Assembly (NCBI RefSeq): GCF_910592395.1
Contig: NC_088316.1
Location: forward strand, 5,516,001 to 5,580,000
Origin: Lineus longissimus
Lineage: Eukaryota; Nemertea; Pilidiophora; Heteronemertea; Lineidae
Reading direction: 5' to 3'
Length of the DNA stretch: 64,000 bases
Positions within the stretch are counted from its first letter, which is position 1, and each line of letters opens with the position of its first letter. The translations under genes were made by a program, and so were the position numbers. Of this stretch, positions 10,966 to 22,900 are shown in pieces. The notes beneath the pieces were generated by a model. The model was given only the letters and a program-made list of their open reading frames with translations, was not told the DNA's origin and searched no databases.

Positions 10966-12402
10966 TTAGAAACTTGCATCAATGACTTGATGATGTACAT
11001 ATTGAATTGCTTTGATACGACTCAGGCGTGGAAAAGGCATTGTATTGCTGGTATGATGTCCACCAAGAATTTTTGTAATCTTCAACTCATTAAGACTTTG
11101 TTCACGGCGAATCACATCAATTAATTTCCAGATGTTTGGGTGGAAGGCTGCGACATTCGACTGGAAACCGCGATGCCAGCCCTCGATGGCATTGTTGGTT
11201 CTCAGAAGGTTTTCGACAGTTCTATCATACACGTTCCACTTGGAGATATGATACATTGGATTTCTACGTCCCTGGCGTCTTCTCTCTCCAATGTAAGTTG
11301 ATTCGAAATATCGTACAACTGGTTCAGCAGCATTTGGAATATGTGGTTGCAAGGCTTCATAACTTTCAATGACATCATCGACTGGGACAAAAGCCAGTGC
11401 AGTCAGCATTCTCAGATTAAGCGCGAACTCGTCATCCTCACGGTAATCCACGGCAAGACCTTGTTCCTGAATCTTCCTCCATACTGCTTGGGACAAGTGG
11501 TAAAAGCAGTATTTGATATCCACATTAGGAAAGATTTCTGAAGCTGCATTTGAAGCTGCCCTTTCCACGTCCATCAAAAATGTTTCTGGATTTGCATTGG
11601 GAATTAATTGTCTTATGGTGGTGAAAAGCCGAGCGTAGGTCTCCTGAGTTTTGTTTGGTAGCAACGCATAAATACATGCAGTCACAGAGTCATTCAGCAA
11701 GACATGGATGGTGAACAACTGGAAGAAGATGAGCGGAACTGTTTTAAAAGTGCCATCAGCAAACCAATGTTCACAATACGCCAAAAGTTCCAGATTCCTT
11801 TGCGTACAAAATATCACTTGGATCGCCGACTCCACTATCGAACTGCAGGCACAATTCTCCTCGAAGAGTTCGAGTATACCGTTCAGGAAACTCCATGTTC
11901 ATGGCATTTTGTGGCTGGGGTTCAGATTGCGCCGCCGTTTGTCGTTACATTCGCAGAACTCTCCTCATATTGGCAATATTCGGTAGCAGCACAGCAGCCC
12001 CTTCACCAAGGTTACCAACATTCTCTGTCAAGACCTGCTGGATTGTCTCTTGTGTGGTTTGGACACGTGCCTTTATCTGCTGCTGCACCCTCTGCGCTTG
12101 GACAGCAGGTCGGTTTGGAGCATGTGTATGATGATTCATGGCCTTTACTACACGTAGACCATCTGTCGTTACTCTGGCTTTACATTTGGATCTCTGTTCG
12201 CAAATCCACGAAGTGCGGTTTCCTGCCAGCAGTTTCTGTCTTGTGTATACGTAACCGTTGTACACCAGCTTATCTTTCCTCGCTCGGATGTTATAAATTC
12301 AGCCATGATTCCAGTTGTATCAGCATCGGTCACTTTGAAGAGAATGCGGAACTTCCCACACTGAGGGTTGTTATAATACCACCTGACACTTTGAGCAAGC
12401 AA
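10966..12402 (-). pseudogene. broken FLYWCH zinc finger / MULE transposase gene
   Basis: Mutator-like (MULE) DNA transposase. In order on the minus strand: a FLYWCH-type zinc finger (about 12320-12130; YNGYVYTRQK, SWICEQRSKCKARV, HHTH), a linker, and the MULE catalytic domain in 11835-10966 with the expected acidic residues in WFADGTFK, FLMDVERAA and NNAIEGWHRG, plus CFYHLSQAVWRKIQ. Three lesions are seen: a one-base frameshift within FLYWCH near 12270-12280, an in-frame TAA at 11947-11945, and a frameshift near 11835-11850. The rest reads cleanly, so inactivation looks fairly recent. It lies upstream of the first visible MFSD8 exon on the same strand. Long terminal repeats were not identified, though a large palindrome starts 77 bases beyond its 5' end. 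Confidence 0.88.
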
Positions 12403-12478
12403 TTAGACTTAGAGCCAAGAAACCAAAGGTTGAGAAGAACCTTGTCTCTGTTTAATACGTCTGGACTTTTTGTGGGAA

Positions 12479-12841
12479 TTTTAGAAGACCTCTTCTTAAT
12501 TGCACCCAGTTAAAACTGGATATGCAGATAACACTTCCATGATGCAATTAATAAGAAAATGGCTTCTTGTGGACTGGGAACAAAGGAGTCGGTCTAAAAT
12601 TATCCAATTGTCCTTTAATTGCCAATAAATAGCTCCAAAACATTAAATGAGCAGTTGAATAAAGGACACTAATAAACAATCTCCTTTATTAAGGTGATAA
12701 TTCAATGTTTTGAATGGCAATTAAGGGACAATTGTATATTTAGAGTGCACAGACTAATTCTTGTTAATTGCATCATGGAAGTGTTTTATCTTAATCCCCA
12801 GTTTTTACTGGGTGCAATTAAGAAAAGATCTTCTTCTAAAC
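12479..12841. repeat. 363-bp palindromic foldback element
   Basis: Nearly the whole segment is one imperfect palindrome. The left arm contains TCTTCTTAATTGCACCCAGT and TTCCATGATGCAATTAA; the right arm has the inverses ACTGGGTGCAATTAAG and TTAATTGCATCATGGAA. The arms converge near 12660. It is non-coding and adjacent to the dead MULE, so it may be a MULE end or an independent MITE. Confidence 0.75.
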
Positions 12842-13328
12842 TTCAGACCTGCTTTTCTCAATTTTTGAAGCATTGTTTTAATATTGGCAATTAATGTAAA
12901 ATTGTGTACAAGATGCTTGGATAACTCAACCTTCATAGTTTGGTTTTTGGGAGAATAACAAGTCCGACATTTACTGAATCGTGGTGCGGAATTGTGGAAA
13001 GAAGGTCCAATTCACGGAAGAGTAGGTTTTCCTAGATGTTTCAAAAAAATTTAAACATTCACCGAAATCACTGTTCAGTTGATAAGATGGCAAAAGAAAA
13101 GAAAACGCAATAGCATTTTCAACATGGCAATCAAATAAAATATTTCGCATGCCTACCTCTACTTACTATGAAAATAGTGGGGTAGGCAACTAGCTAGTAG
13201 GGTAGTAAAGAGAGATGTTACACTGAATGAGAAAAGTCGAAAGTAGTAGTTATTACTACAGTCCATTCCACAAGACTTAAGAGTCTTAGAAAGTAAAGTC
13301 AGAAACTTTCAACTTTGAAAAATTTTCT

Positions 13329-13565
13329 GGGGACGAATTTTCCTAGGGGACGAATTATCCTTGGAGACGAATTTTCCAGGGACGAATTATCTGGGGAGGA
13401 ATTTTCCTAGGGGACGAATTATCCTCGGGGACGAATTTTCCGGGGACGAATTTTCCTCGGGGACGAATTATCCAGGGACGAATTTTCCTTGGGGACAAAT
13501 TTTCCAGGGACGAATTTGCGGGGACGAGTTTTCCGGGGACGAATTTTCCGGGGACGAATTTTCCT
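13329..13565. repeat. minisatellite of GGGGACGAATTTTCC units
   Basis: About fifteen tandem units of 15-18 bases, each GGGGACGAATT(T/A)TCC with small spacer changes. Open frames across it are a by-product of the repeat. Confidence 0.9.
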
Positions 13566-14295
13566 GTACCGGTAACCGAAGTTCACTTATCAATGCGTGA
13601 ATAAGGGTCATCTCAAGGGCAAGCTAGCATTTTGAAGAAAAAACCACCTACAGTTTATAAGTAATGGTGATTTTATTTGCAGTTTTTTTGGGTTGTGATC
13701 ATGAGGTTTTGAATGGAACCGGTTTTGAACCCACTTTGCACTTTAAAAGGCCAATGTACAGACATGGGTATAGGCCCAGTATTTGTATGCTGAGCATATG
13801 ACAAATCTATGACCTTTCCAGGAATTTGTTCTGATAATCCTGGGCTAAAATCTGGTGACTTAGCCAGAATGGCCAGAAACCAGAGATGTACGTACATGTA
13901 AGACTAAGAGCTGGATGAAATGACCTGTTATTCATATTACATGACTTTTCAGTTCATCTGTGATTTGAAAAGCTTTTTGCCACTTGGTACCAATTTCTGG
14001 TAGTGTAAGGTGGGGACAAAACCTTACCTTACCTTGAAAAGAGCTGTAAATAATATCACCATTTTCCCCATGAACTATAGGTGATTTTTTTCACCAAAAT
14101 GCTTGCTTTGCCTTGGAATTACCCTTATTCACACACTGATAAAGTCGTTGGCAGAGAAAAATCACCCGTTTGCTTATCCTGGCACCAAAAACTTTCCTCT
14201 GTTTCTCATAATTAGGAAGATTTGTGAACCTGAAAGACTGATTCATACCTTCAACATTGTTTGCTGACCCCAAATTGATACTTTTACGTATCAAT

Positions 14296-14400
14296 TTGGG
14301 CACCGCATTCACCCGCCAATTCGTTGTGGTCGTCGGTACAGAACCCCCGGAACGCTCACCACTTGTCGCAGTGGTTAGGGTGAGGAACGAGGCCATTGCG
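14296..14400 (-). repeat. segmental repeat, copy 1
   Basis: About 100 bases, from GGGCACCGCATTC to GAACGAGGCC, match 16199-16300 closely. On the minus strand both copies read SFLTLTT(A/V)TSGE(R/H)SGGS and TNWR(V/G)NAVP in frame, but the frames diverge outside the shared block. A hairpin of AAATTGATAC and GTATCAATTT lies just left (about 14271-14297). Whether the block was once coding is unclear. Confidence 0.55.
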
Positions 14401-14409
14401 TCAATGAAA

Positions 14410-14532
14410 TAAAATGAAAAATGCTGTTTGCTAACATTTTCATTTTTGCTAACTTATTTTAATAAGTTCTAGCAAACAGCATTTTCATTTTTGCTAACTT
14501 ATTTTAATAAGTTAGCAAACAGCATTTTTAAT
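14410..14532. repeat. hairpin/tandem AT-rich repeat
   Basis: Two copies of a unit made from AGCAAACAGCATTTTCAT and TTTGCTAACTTATTTTAATAAG, with the inverse GTTAGCAAACAGCATTTT at the right end. The whole can fold back on itself. Confidence 0.7.
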
Positions 14533-14588
14533 TTTATTTCATGATTTAGGTTTCAGACTTGTGACAATTCACCAACTTCCTCTCCACA

Positions 14589-14835
14589 TTAAAGGAGTAC
14601 ACCGTTCATAACTTGTGGTCCAGTTTTAAAAATAGAAATCCACTATTAGTATTACACAATGCTGCAGTGCACTTATGAATATGAATTTGTTGAAACTTGG
14701 TATTTATAGACGTATTTGTATATAATAAAATATAAATTTAAGCATTGCCTTTGTGTAGACAGGTACTTACACAGTTGACAATTTTCAAATTCAATTACAA
14801 ATTCAATGTTTTTAACGAACGGCGTAGGCCTTTAA
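14589..14835. mobile_element. MITE flanked by TTAA (piggyBac-type target), copy A
   Basis: Bounded by TTAA at 14589-14592 and 14832-14835. Inverted ends are AGGAGTACACCGTTC and GAACGGCGTAGGCCT. The same ends and TTAA flanks occur at 27955-28273, and interior pieces recur there and at about 15650-15800. It is non-coding. A TTAA target suggests mobilisation by a piggyBac- or Kolobok-like transposase, which is not in the window. Confidence 0.75.
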
Positions 14836-15815
14836 AGGGGTACACCATTCGTAATTACTTGTGATCCAGTTAACCAGTTGAATACCGGCGACAACAATAG
14901 TCGGTAGCTATTGAAGTCAAGTTTTTACCGCTGCACGGTTTTTTCGGTCGTTGCCTAATTATTTTCTGTACATAATTAGGTATAGCCTATCGTTATTTGA
15001 TCGGTGTATGGAGTTGCTATGGGTTGTATGAAAGGGCATGAGAGCCTCTAGTTTGACCTAAAATGTATAGATAGCGAAACTTTTGATTATTTTTGGCGCT
15101 GAATCAGGAAGCCTCTCAGAAGCACATGGCATGTATCATGACTTTCTGGATCGTTTTTATTGTATTATTTTACGTTGAATATGAGCTCGTGGGCTAAGTT
15201 TGGGGTGGAGGAGGCAAAGGTTGATGTTATAGGACGTTGAAAATCCCGATAAGTAGTGATTCATTATCATCGATCAGTTACTGATCATATATAAATTTTT
15301 ACTTGATCTACTGTTCATTGACAATAAAGAGAAGACAAGTTTTGCCAAAAAATCTGTTTTTTTCCTGTCTATATAGAAAATCACAAAAATCAATCAATCG
15401 ATATTGGTGATTGATCACCAATTTACAGATATGAACTGGCAACCAACTCCAATCGATACGCCTGTCGATTCCCTTCACGAAAATGTGTAGTTTTTGGGGT
15501 CTATCACCAAAAACCTAATTGATATAATTTTTTGAAAATTGGTATCATAATTCTGAATAATTACGATAGGTAATACGGTATAGACGCGTTCGGACGGTAC
15601 CGGTAGTCAAGAGGGTAAATAGAAATCCCTAATACACAATGCCGTAGTGCAGTTGTTGTGAATACAAATTTGTTAGTCTTGGTATTCATAGTATTTTTTA
15701 TCAGTCTACACAACGGCAATGTTGAAATTTGCATTTAGTACTGTGTGTTTCCACAATCAAAATTTAAAAAAATTTTCAACGAATGGCGGTAGGCCATAAC
15801 ATTTTAAAATGGTGT
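14832..15815. mobile_element. second TTAA element abutting copy A, enlarged by internal sequence
   Basis: Begins at the TTAA that ends copy A with GGGGTACACCATTCGTAATT and ends near CGAATGGCGGTAGGCC (about 15780-15796). After the left end (to about 14876) about 740 unrelated bases intervene before family sequence resumes at TAAATAGAAATCCCTAATAC. The extra block (about 14877-15615) is probably a nested insertion; its ends are only weakly inverted. No coding sequence is seen. Confidence 0.5.
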
Positions 15816-16198
15816 CATAACATTTTAAAATGGTGATATAACGCAGAAGTGGCAATACACTACTGCGCAATGTTACTGGAATAAGAAGATGATCATGGTG
15901 TCGTCAAACATAGGCTAGCTAAATGTAGAACGTTATTTAGTGTCCAACGTCCCAACATGGACGATGTCACCAAATGCATTTTTTATGACGCACGTGGACC
16001 AAGAGAGGCCCTTACACCAGGCAGAGGAAGCCACTGCTAGCCACAACAAACTAATAGGCTCCCTGGGCAGCCAATCGCGTCATCCTTATTTGGTCTCCTT
16101 GTGGACTGCCACAAATAGCGGGAATTCGTGGGGCTGGAAAATTAATCCCAAAATGTTATTCCAACTACAGCGCCCCTTCCAGCCAGTTGATAAACTAT

Positions 16199-16300
16199 CG
16201 GCACCGCATTCCCCCGCCAATTCGTTGCGGTCGTCGGTGCAGAACCCCCAGAATGCTCACCACTTGTCACAGTGGTTAGGGTGAGGAACGAGGCCGGTCC
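16199..16300 (-). repeat. segmental repeat, copy 2
   Basis: Partner of 14296-14400, with only a few differences over about 100 bases and no shared flanks. The rest of 15.8-16.85 kb shows nothing recognisable. Confidence 0.55.
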
Positions 16301-16870
16301 ATTGCGTCCGGAGTGTACACTAAACAAGCAGCAAACAGAAGACCACATGGTCGCACACATGTTCTTTTGTTCGTTGTGCCTATATTTAGGTTTATTTTGG
16401 CTAGCAGTGACTTCCTCCGCCTGGTGTAAAAGTGACTATTCACAAGGCACACAAAATAACATCACGAAATGCATTTTTTACGTGGATCTTTTGATTTTAA
16501 AGCGCATATTATCCCGAACGACCAAAGAATACGCATCGATGTTCCAAAATGGAGTGAATGCATGCTCTCTTTTGGTACTTCTAGTTTATTGACGTCACTG
16601 TATGCTGTGTTCATGAATCACATAGCTTTTTGCCATTATGGCAGCCCGATACTGCTTCTTTGGTGGTTTGGGATAAATGTGCGCTTTTAATGACTATTTG
16701 TGATCCGATTTGAAGTATGGATACATAAGGAGTAACTTGTGAGCAAGACGCTCGGTATAGAATAGTTTTTGGATTTTATGCATGCACTGTCTGCCTGTTG
16801 AAGTCACTCAAATTTCACAGTTGGAGAGTCAAGACGGTCAAGTTTCATCACTTAGTACTCTGAACATGTA

Positions 16871-17095
16871 GGATATCAATAGGCCCTTTGCCAGATACGC
16901 CGGTACCACCTTGCGTTGGGTCAACAAACCATCTTTACAATAGATCTTCACGGTCAATGACCGCAGACAATGCCCAGGTTCGAACCATTGTCTGGAGTCT
17001 TTTACCGTGAAGATCTATTGTAAAGACGGTTTGTTGGTCCCACCCAAGGTGGTAGTGGTACCGGTGTAGGCCTAGCTATCTGGCAAAGGACTTAG
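16871..17095. repeat. 225-bp foldback element
   Basis: Nearly perfect palindrome. The left arm has CTTTGCCAGATA, GCCGGTACCACC and TTTACAATAGATCTTCACGG; the right arm has the inverses CCGTGAAGATCTATTGTAAA, GGTACCGG and TATCTGGCAAAGG. The short centre (AGACAATG...CATTGTCT) is itself inverted. It is non-coding. Confidence 0.85.
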
Positions 17096-18162
17096 CCACG
17101 GAACGAGTTTACAATCCCCGTTCACGGCCCAAATAAAGGTCATCGGTTGACTAAAAAAGCACTGGTCACTGTTCAAAGGATTTATAGTTAACTTGAATGC
17201 GATCAAACTATCAAAATCATCAGGGATTGTAAATTTCAACCCAATGATTACAATCCACTTTGCCCCAATGGAAAACAATACGTAAGGTGAAGTCGTGTTG
17301 TAGGCCCTGTTTGCAAGGGGATGCTATTCACAATGCACATGGAAATAGTTTAGGCCTGCAGCAGAATTAACCTGTCCTGGCTGCTCTGGCTGGCTTTCTT
17401 TCTGGGACATTTTGTACATTCTAAGTCAAACATTCTAAAAAAAGCACTGCAGTCAAGTTTCTGCAGCATGTGAGCTCAACGACAACATGCTAATCCTGAC
17501 CTACCCTTGTAATGGTGGCACTGGCCGCAAGAGGCTAGTTTTTTCGAGGATATCGTCGGAATCCATGACTTATTGGTCATAACTGATAACTCATAACACA
17601 AAAAAGTTATGTCACGTGCGTTCACATGGTTTATTGACACTAGCCAATTTCGATCCTCCTCAAAGCAGGCAGCTAGGAGAGTGGAGGTCAAGGCCGTTCA
17701 ACATGGAGACATGACAACAAACAAGCACCTGTTCAGCTAATTTCTCTTCAAAAATCATCGATCTCTACTATTTTGGTTATGTAATTTACTATTTCAACTT
17801 GAATGAGGTATGTTGATGTATAAAACAAACTGATGTGCGTATCAAAAATATATATCAATGCGTAAAGCACCTTCAAAAATTGGCAAGCAGCATATTAGTA
17901 GGCCCAGCCTAGTACTACTACCAGGTGACTAGAGAGATCTGGAGTATGACATGTCTGAGTAGAGTACGACTGAGCATGCTGAGTTGGCTAGCGGCCTACT
18001 AGGCCTGCATGTACTAGCCTAGGCCTAGGTCTATGCCTACAACTGGGATTTATTTGTCATTTGAGGCAAAAATTAGGCCCTAGCCTACAAGAAATTAAAA
18101 AATTCCAGAGCTAGGCCTACTATTTACTAACTTTAAACTTACTCTGGATTTTTTAAATGGCC
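17096..18162. other. intergenic DNA, nothing recognised
   Basis: AT-rich sequence with repeated short TAGGCCTA-like words at about 17960-18120. No gene or clear repeat boundary was found. The missing 5' exon of MFSD8 could lie in this part of the window. Confidence 0.4.
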
Positions 18163-18413
18163 GCGGCTATTCTTACGACGATCCCTAATGCATTTTACAT
18201 ACAAAGTGCTTGTTATTCTTACGACGATCATTTTCACCTTTTTGGGCCTTAACCCTAACCCTGACGCTCACCCTGACCCTTGCACTTACTCCTAGCGCCA
18301 ACCCTAACCCTAACCCGAACCCTTCCTTTACACTAGTCTTATCTCCCTAGATCCTCAGTTTAATCTCTGAAATCGCATAAATCCTAAGTTACGACTAGTC
18401 GTAAGAATAGCCG
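18163..18413. mobile_element. 251-bp TIR element with a telomere-like core
   Basis: The inverted ends are GCGGCTATTCTTACGAC and its complement GTCGTAAGAATAGCCGC. The left end motif is repeated once inside, at 18215-18227. The core, about 18248-18325, is a degenerate run of CCCTAA units (AACCCTAACCCTGACGCTCACCCTGACC and onward, then ACCCTAACCCTAACCC), which is the TTAGGG metazoan telomere repeat on the other strand. Confidence 0.8.
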
Positions 18414-18509
18414 CTTTGTTTTTAAATATCTTATATACTCTATAGCCTACATTTTTAGCACTTTTGCCTCAAATCCCTAGTGTGATTTTATTCTGAATGT
18501 AACACTTTT

Positions 18510-18741
18510 AAGAACTTCGGTCCCATCCCGAGCCCGGTTGGAAAGGATGATATTGATATCACGATGTCGATGGTAGTAGGTACGGTTTGCGCAACTGACC
18601 AATCGGCTAACAGAGCCAGCAAATGACATAAATCAGGCATAAACAGGTGCGGAATTGTTATTTGCTGGCTCTGTTATATAGGTGATTCAAGATTGGTCAG
18701 TTATATGCGCAAACCGTGGAATATCCAAGACCGAAGTTCTT
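18510..18741. repeat. foldback element with AAGAACTTCGGTC ends
   Basis: Terminal inverted repeat AAGAACTTCGGTC at 18510-18522 and GACCGAAGTTCTT at 18729-18741. The inner arms ACGGTTTGCGCAACTGACCA and AACAGAGCCAGCAAAT are matched by inverses about 80-100 bases on. It is non-coding. Confidence 0.85.
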
Positions 18742-19977
18742 GCATGTATTGTAAGTGTCGTATTACTAGGTAAATCATAAATCACTCTCGGTGTTAACAG
18801 TTTCTTAGTTCAATCATGTACTGACAGCGTCCACCAGGTTTAAAGTCAGGTATAAATTTATCAAAATAAAATTTAGTAGCCATGGCATAAACGTAATATT
18901 AGTGCACCATAAAACACATTTCCTGAAAATATCATGACATTGCTATTAGGGTAAGATAAGGGAGATGTTGTCTAACATCACAGGGCTACTGTTGTATTGG
19001 GAAGCCCTATCATTTCCTCCAAGTCAATTATCCAACATGGCCGCCGACTGGGTGGTGGACGCTGGTACATTTAAGACAACAACTCGCTAACCTAGCACAC
19101 AAATGTCATGAAACGATCAGGAAATTTGGAAAATGTCCTGCTTATTTCGTTCATGACCATAAGATTTTATTCTGATGACTTTAAATATGTTTTTAAACCT
19201 GGTGGGCGCTGTTTAGTGTGACCCTCCAATGGTTCCCGAAAGTGACAACTTCATCACATCGATTATTTTCACATGACGCCTGTCTGAATACTCTGATGTC
19301 ACGAATCACCGTCCATTCATGCACCATCATGTCAGTGATTGAGTGAATGGTCGATTCAAAAATAACTTAATGTGCATGCATCTTGTTTTCATCCTCTGGC
19401 ATAGGTCTTCCCTAAAATTAGCACTCGGGTCAGATTAATCTGGCCATCATCCAAACAATTATTCTGAGAAACAGCTCGGTCATGCAAGGGCAGGCATTAC
19501 ATTTCAGTGCCAGGGAATCCATGGGCAGCAGGCTCAATTGCGTATGGCTGGAATTCCTGGCCCTTTTCCAGGGCCACCATTGGCTCGATGTATAGTGGAG
19601 GAGAGCCTTTATTATTTAAAGGGCCAACTTGGGCATAAGATATGTTGTATTTTTGTACAAAAACAGCTTCCACCAGGACCGCGACTTCTCCTAACAAGAG
19701 TAGGCCGAATGAAAACTCTTTGAACTGCAAAAAAACAATGCCATAGTACGGGGTGTAACCGTAGGCCTGCCTGAAACTCGCAAGACGTGCCCAAAACGGC
19801 CTTCCAACACTGGTGAAAATAGTACAGCAGTAGCAGTGTAATAGAACATGTGGCGGTGCATGGTGCAGTGGTGTCAAGTTGGCACACTTTCCTCCCGGCC
19901 AGGTAAATCCAATGTCCCAGTTGTCCCTCTAATAGGCTACATACTTCATGTCACTCACAGTGTTGATTTTTTTTCAG
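18742..19977 (+). promoter_or_regulatory. upstream region of the SPRY gene with probable non-coding first exon
   Basis: The SPRY start codon at 19990 is preceded by a strong splice acceptor (T-rich tract then CAG at 19975-19977), so at least one untranslated exon lies upstream. A nearby donor-like site, CCAGGTAAAT at about 19903-19912, would leave an intron of only about 70 bases; a farther exon is equally possible. AACATGGCCGCCGAC at about 19034 resembles a YY1-type initiator motif. No TATA box stands out. Confidence 0.4.
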
Positions 19978-22900
19978 AATCACTGAATCATGCCGCGCGC
20001 CAATGGTAAACCAGGGGATCCTCCATCAAGGACTGGGCAGGATGATGATAATGTAAGCTACACCTCTGGCAGCAGTTACAGTTACACAGCAAGTGAAAGT
20101 TCAGGCATATCTGGAGATGAAAGGCCACAAAAACATGAAGTAAATGGTGCTGATGAAAAAGACACTGATGTAACGAGTTCAGAAATTCGACCTGAGCAAG
20201 CGGTGCATTCAGAATCCCCACCTAAACAAACAGAGTGGGTTCATGATGTACGAGAGGATTACAACATGCAAGATGTAGGGAGACGTGTTGTACCTGTTAC
20301 AGTCAAGGAACCAGAGAAAGATGAGGCTGATAAACGTTCTTGGTTGGAGAGTGACAGCGATGCGTCCTTTGTGGCAGGTGACCTTAGCAGCAGTGATAAT
20401 GAGTCTGTAGGGGGACCAGAGGTTGTGTTGGGTCCTCCAGCAGTGCAGAGTGTAGCAATTGAGTCTGATCCAGAGCCTCAACTTGCTCCACGACAGAGGG
20501 CTCCATCTCCTCCCAGAGAAAGATCCCCGTCTCAAGATCTTGACCGAGCAACGAACGGATTGTCTCCAAAGGAAGACAAAGATGAGCAAGAAATCCAGGC
20601 AACTCAAATAATCTCGGTTTCTGCTGCAGCTCCCAATGATAGGCAGGAATCTGTCGGTCTTGGGACCATAACGGAAGAATCACAAAGCAAATACACATCG
20701 CCATCTGAAGGCAGTGCAGGGGAAATACGAAGCCAGGGAGAGAAATCTGTGCCGAAAGAGTCTCGAGTCTTTCAACAAAATATACCGGTCAACGAACCTA
20801 TTCATGAAAATCCTGCTCAACCAAAAAGTTCCTTCCCAGTTGATGACACTCAGAGTCAACCTGTTGCTGAACCTAAGAAAAATCCATTTTTTAAGAAGTC
20901 CAGTTTGTTATCTTCAACAGTTATTGCTGACCAGAGCAGACTTTTTGATATTTACTACCAAAACTTAGAAGAAGAGCCCGACCGTCCTGTGGCTATTCCG
21001 TTACCTTCGCAGTCACGTGAGCAGGCGGCCCCACCTAGGCGTGACGAACCATCTGGGGGCAAGACGGGAAATGTCGAATACGTTTGGGAGGCTGAGGAGT
21101 GTGGAGCAAATATGGTTGTTTCTGCTGAAACGCCGAAAGAGTGCCATAGGAAAAGAGCCATTCAAGCCACGGATGCTGTTCGTGGGAAATTTGATCTCAT
21201 TGGTGGTGTGCATGTCTTCCAGTTCACGTTCAATGACAAACCATTTGGTAGCCATTGTAGTATAGGAGTTTGCTTGGAGGATGCTGAGTTATCACGAGAA
21301 GGTATGTAGCCTACCAGGCCCTGGGCCTAAAACAAGAAATCTGTCATTGGTGACAACATTTCATAGGACATGTAAAAATGCTCATATCATGAATTCTGTA
21401 ATATCATCACATAATGTTCTAAAGTTCCCACGAAAATTGTTTCACATTGACCAGATATACTCACCTTGGGTATTACCACAAAGTTCCCTGTGCCATTATT
21501 TTAGACCAGATACATTCTTTAAAGAGTAAGTAGATTAGAGCCATACTGCTCTTCATTACTGTAGTCACAGCGAGCATTTAAAACGACCCAGAAACTTCTG
21601 AGCGGATATCAGGTCGTATATGACTTCTATGGACCCATTTACGTTTGGCTGGCCATTCCCGCCAAAAAAACCGCATCGGTCCATGGAGGCCGCCATTTAC
21701 ATCGTATGACGTCACAAAATTGTATGTTACGTCATATCGACCTCTATTGTGCCGAGGTGCGTAAATTTCACAAGTACCCGCGACAGGAGAACGTCCTTCT
21801 CGGATTTTACATGGTATGACGTCATTATCCAAAACATGGTCGACATCTGATTTTTGCGTCAAGATATTTGCCCCCTGAACGGCCAATTTAAATCTTCGAT
21901 ATACATGTAGGTCATGTGTCAATATTTCGACAGAAATTTTATCACTTGTGATTGATATATCGAGTTAATGTCTCACGGATAAACTGTATCTTGAACGATT
22001 TTAAATGCTTTCTACTTACTCTTTTAAGATATTTGATATTGTTAGACCATATGAAATTGAATGAATGTTAGATGACTGTCCTTTGAACATGCTTATCTCT
22101 ATCCATTCATGTAGGTTATGGCCCTGTCATAGGAAAAGATGAATTTGGCTGGGCATGGGATTTACCGTCAAGAATGCTCGTACACGATAATCAGAACTGT
22201 GGCGCCTATCCGCGAGTCAACCCCGAGCAGTTTATACACAATAAGATCTTGATGGTATTAAATCTTGAAGAGGGCAAAATGGGATTTATGATGGAGGGAG
22301 TGGACCTGGGACCAGCATTTGAAGGTGAGTACCAGGTGGTAACTATCGGCCATGTCACCTACCTCAAATTTCCTTCCATCCCCAGTTACGATACCAGGGA
22401 ACCACAATGCTCACAGTTAAGTACTCAATGTCAGTGGCAAGCTCACTCATTTATGAAAACATAGGGGAATTTTGGCCAATAATAGTTTCTGTTTCATGTG
22501 TTCAACTGTGAAAATTTCATTACTATGTTACCAGAAGAAAAGAGTTGTCCACCGAAGAAGAAATTCTGTTACTCTGTATAAAAAATGAATAGAGGAACCA
22601 TGTGTGCAATCATGGCGTCTCCTAACATAAAAAAGTTGCGTGATGTAGCCTTCGGTCACCTCTTTGGTGAGTACAATGTACAACCATCTTCCCCACTGTT
22701 TGTGAGACTCAGGTCTTCTTTAATAAACTTCTATAAACAAGTCTAAGGATTCCAAAACAAAACTGTAGAAATAGAATGAAGTTGCTGTGGACTGCCAGTA
22801 CCAAGTCTGGGACCTTGTTCTTGATGTTCACTGTGGACAAGCGGGTCAGGGGCGTACAGACATATACAGACAGGTAGAATAGTTCAGTGGCCGTATTCTT

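Noticed and set aside
13361-13600. Open frame rich in GDEFSGDEF repeats
   Set aside because: It is the translation of the GGGGACGAATTTTCC minisatellite.
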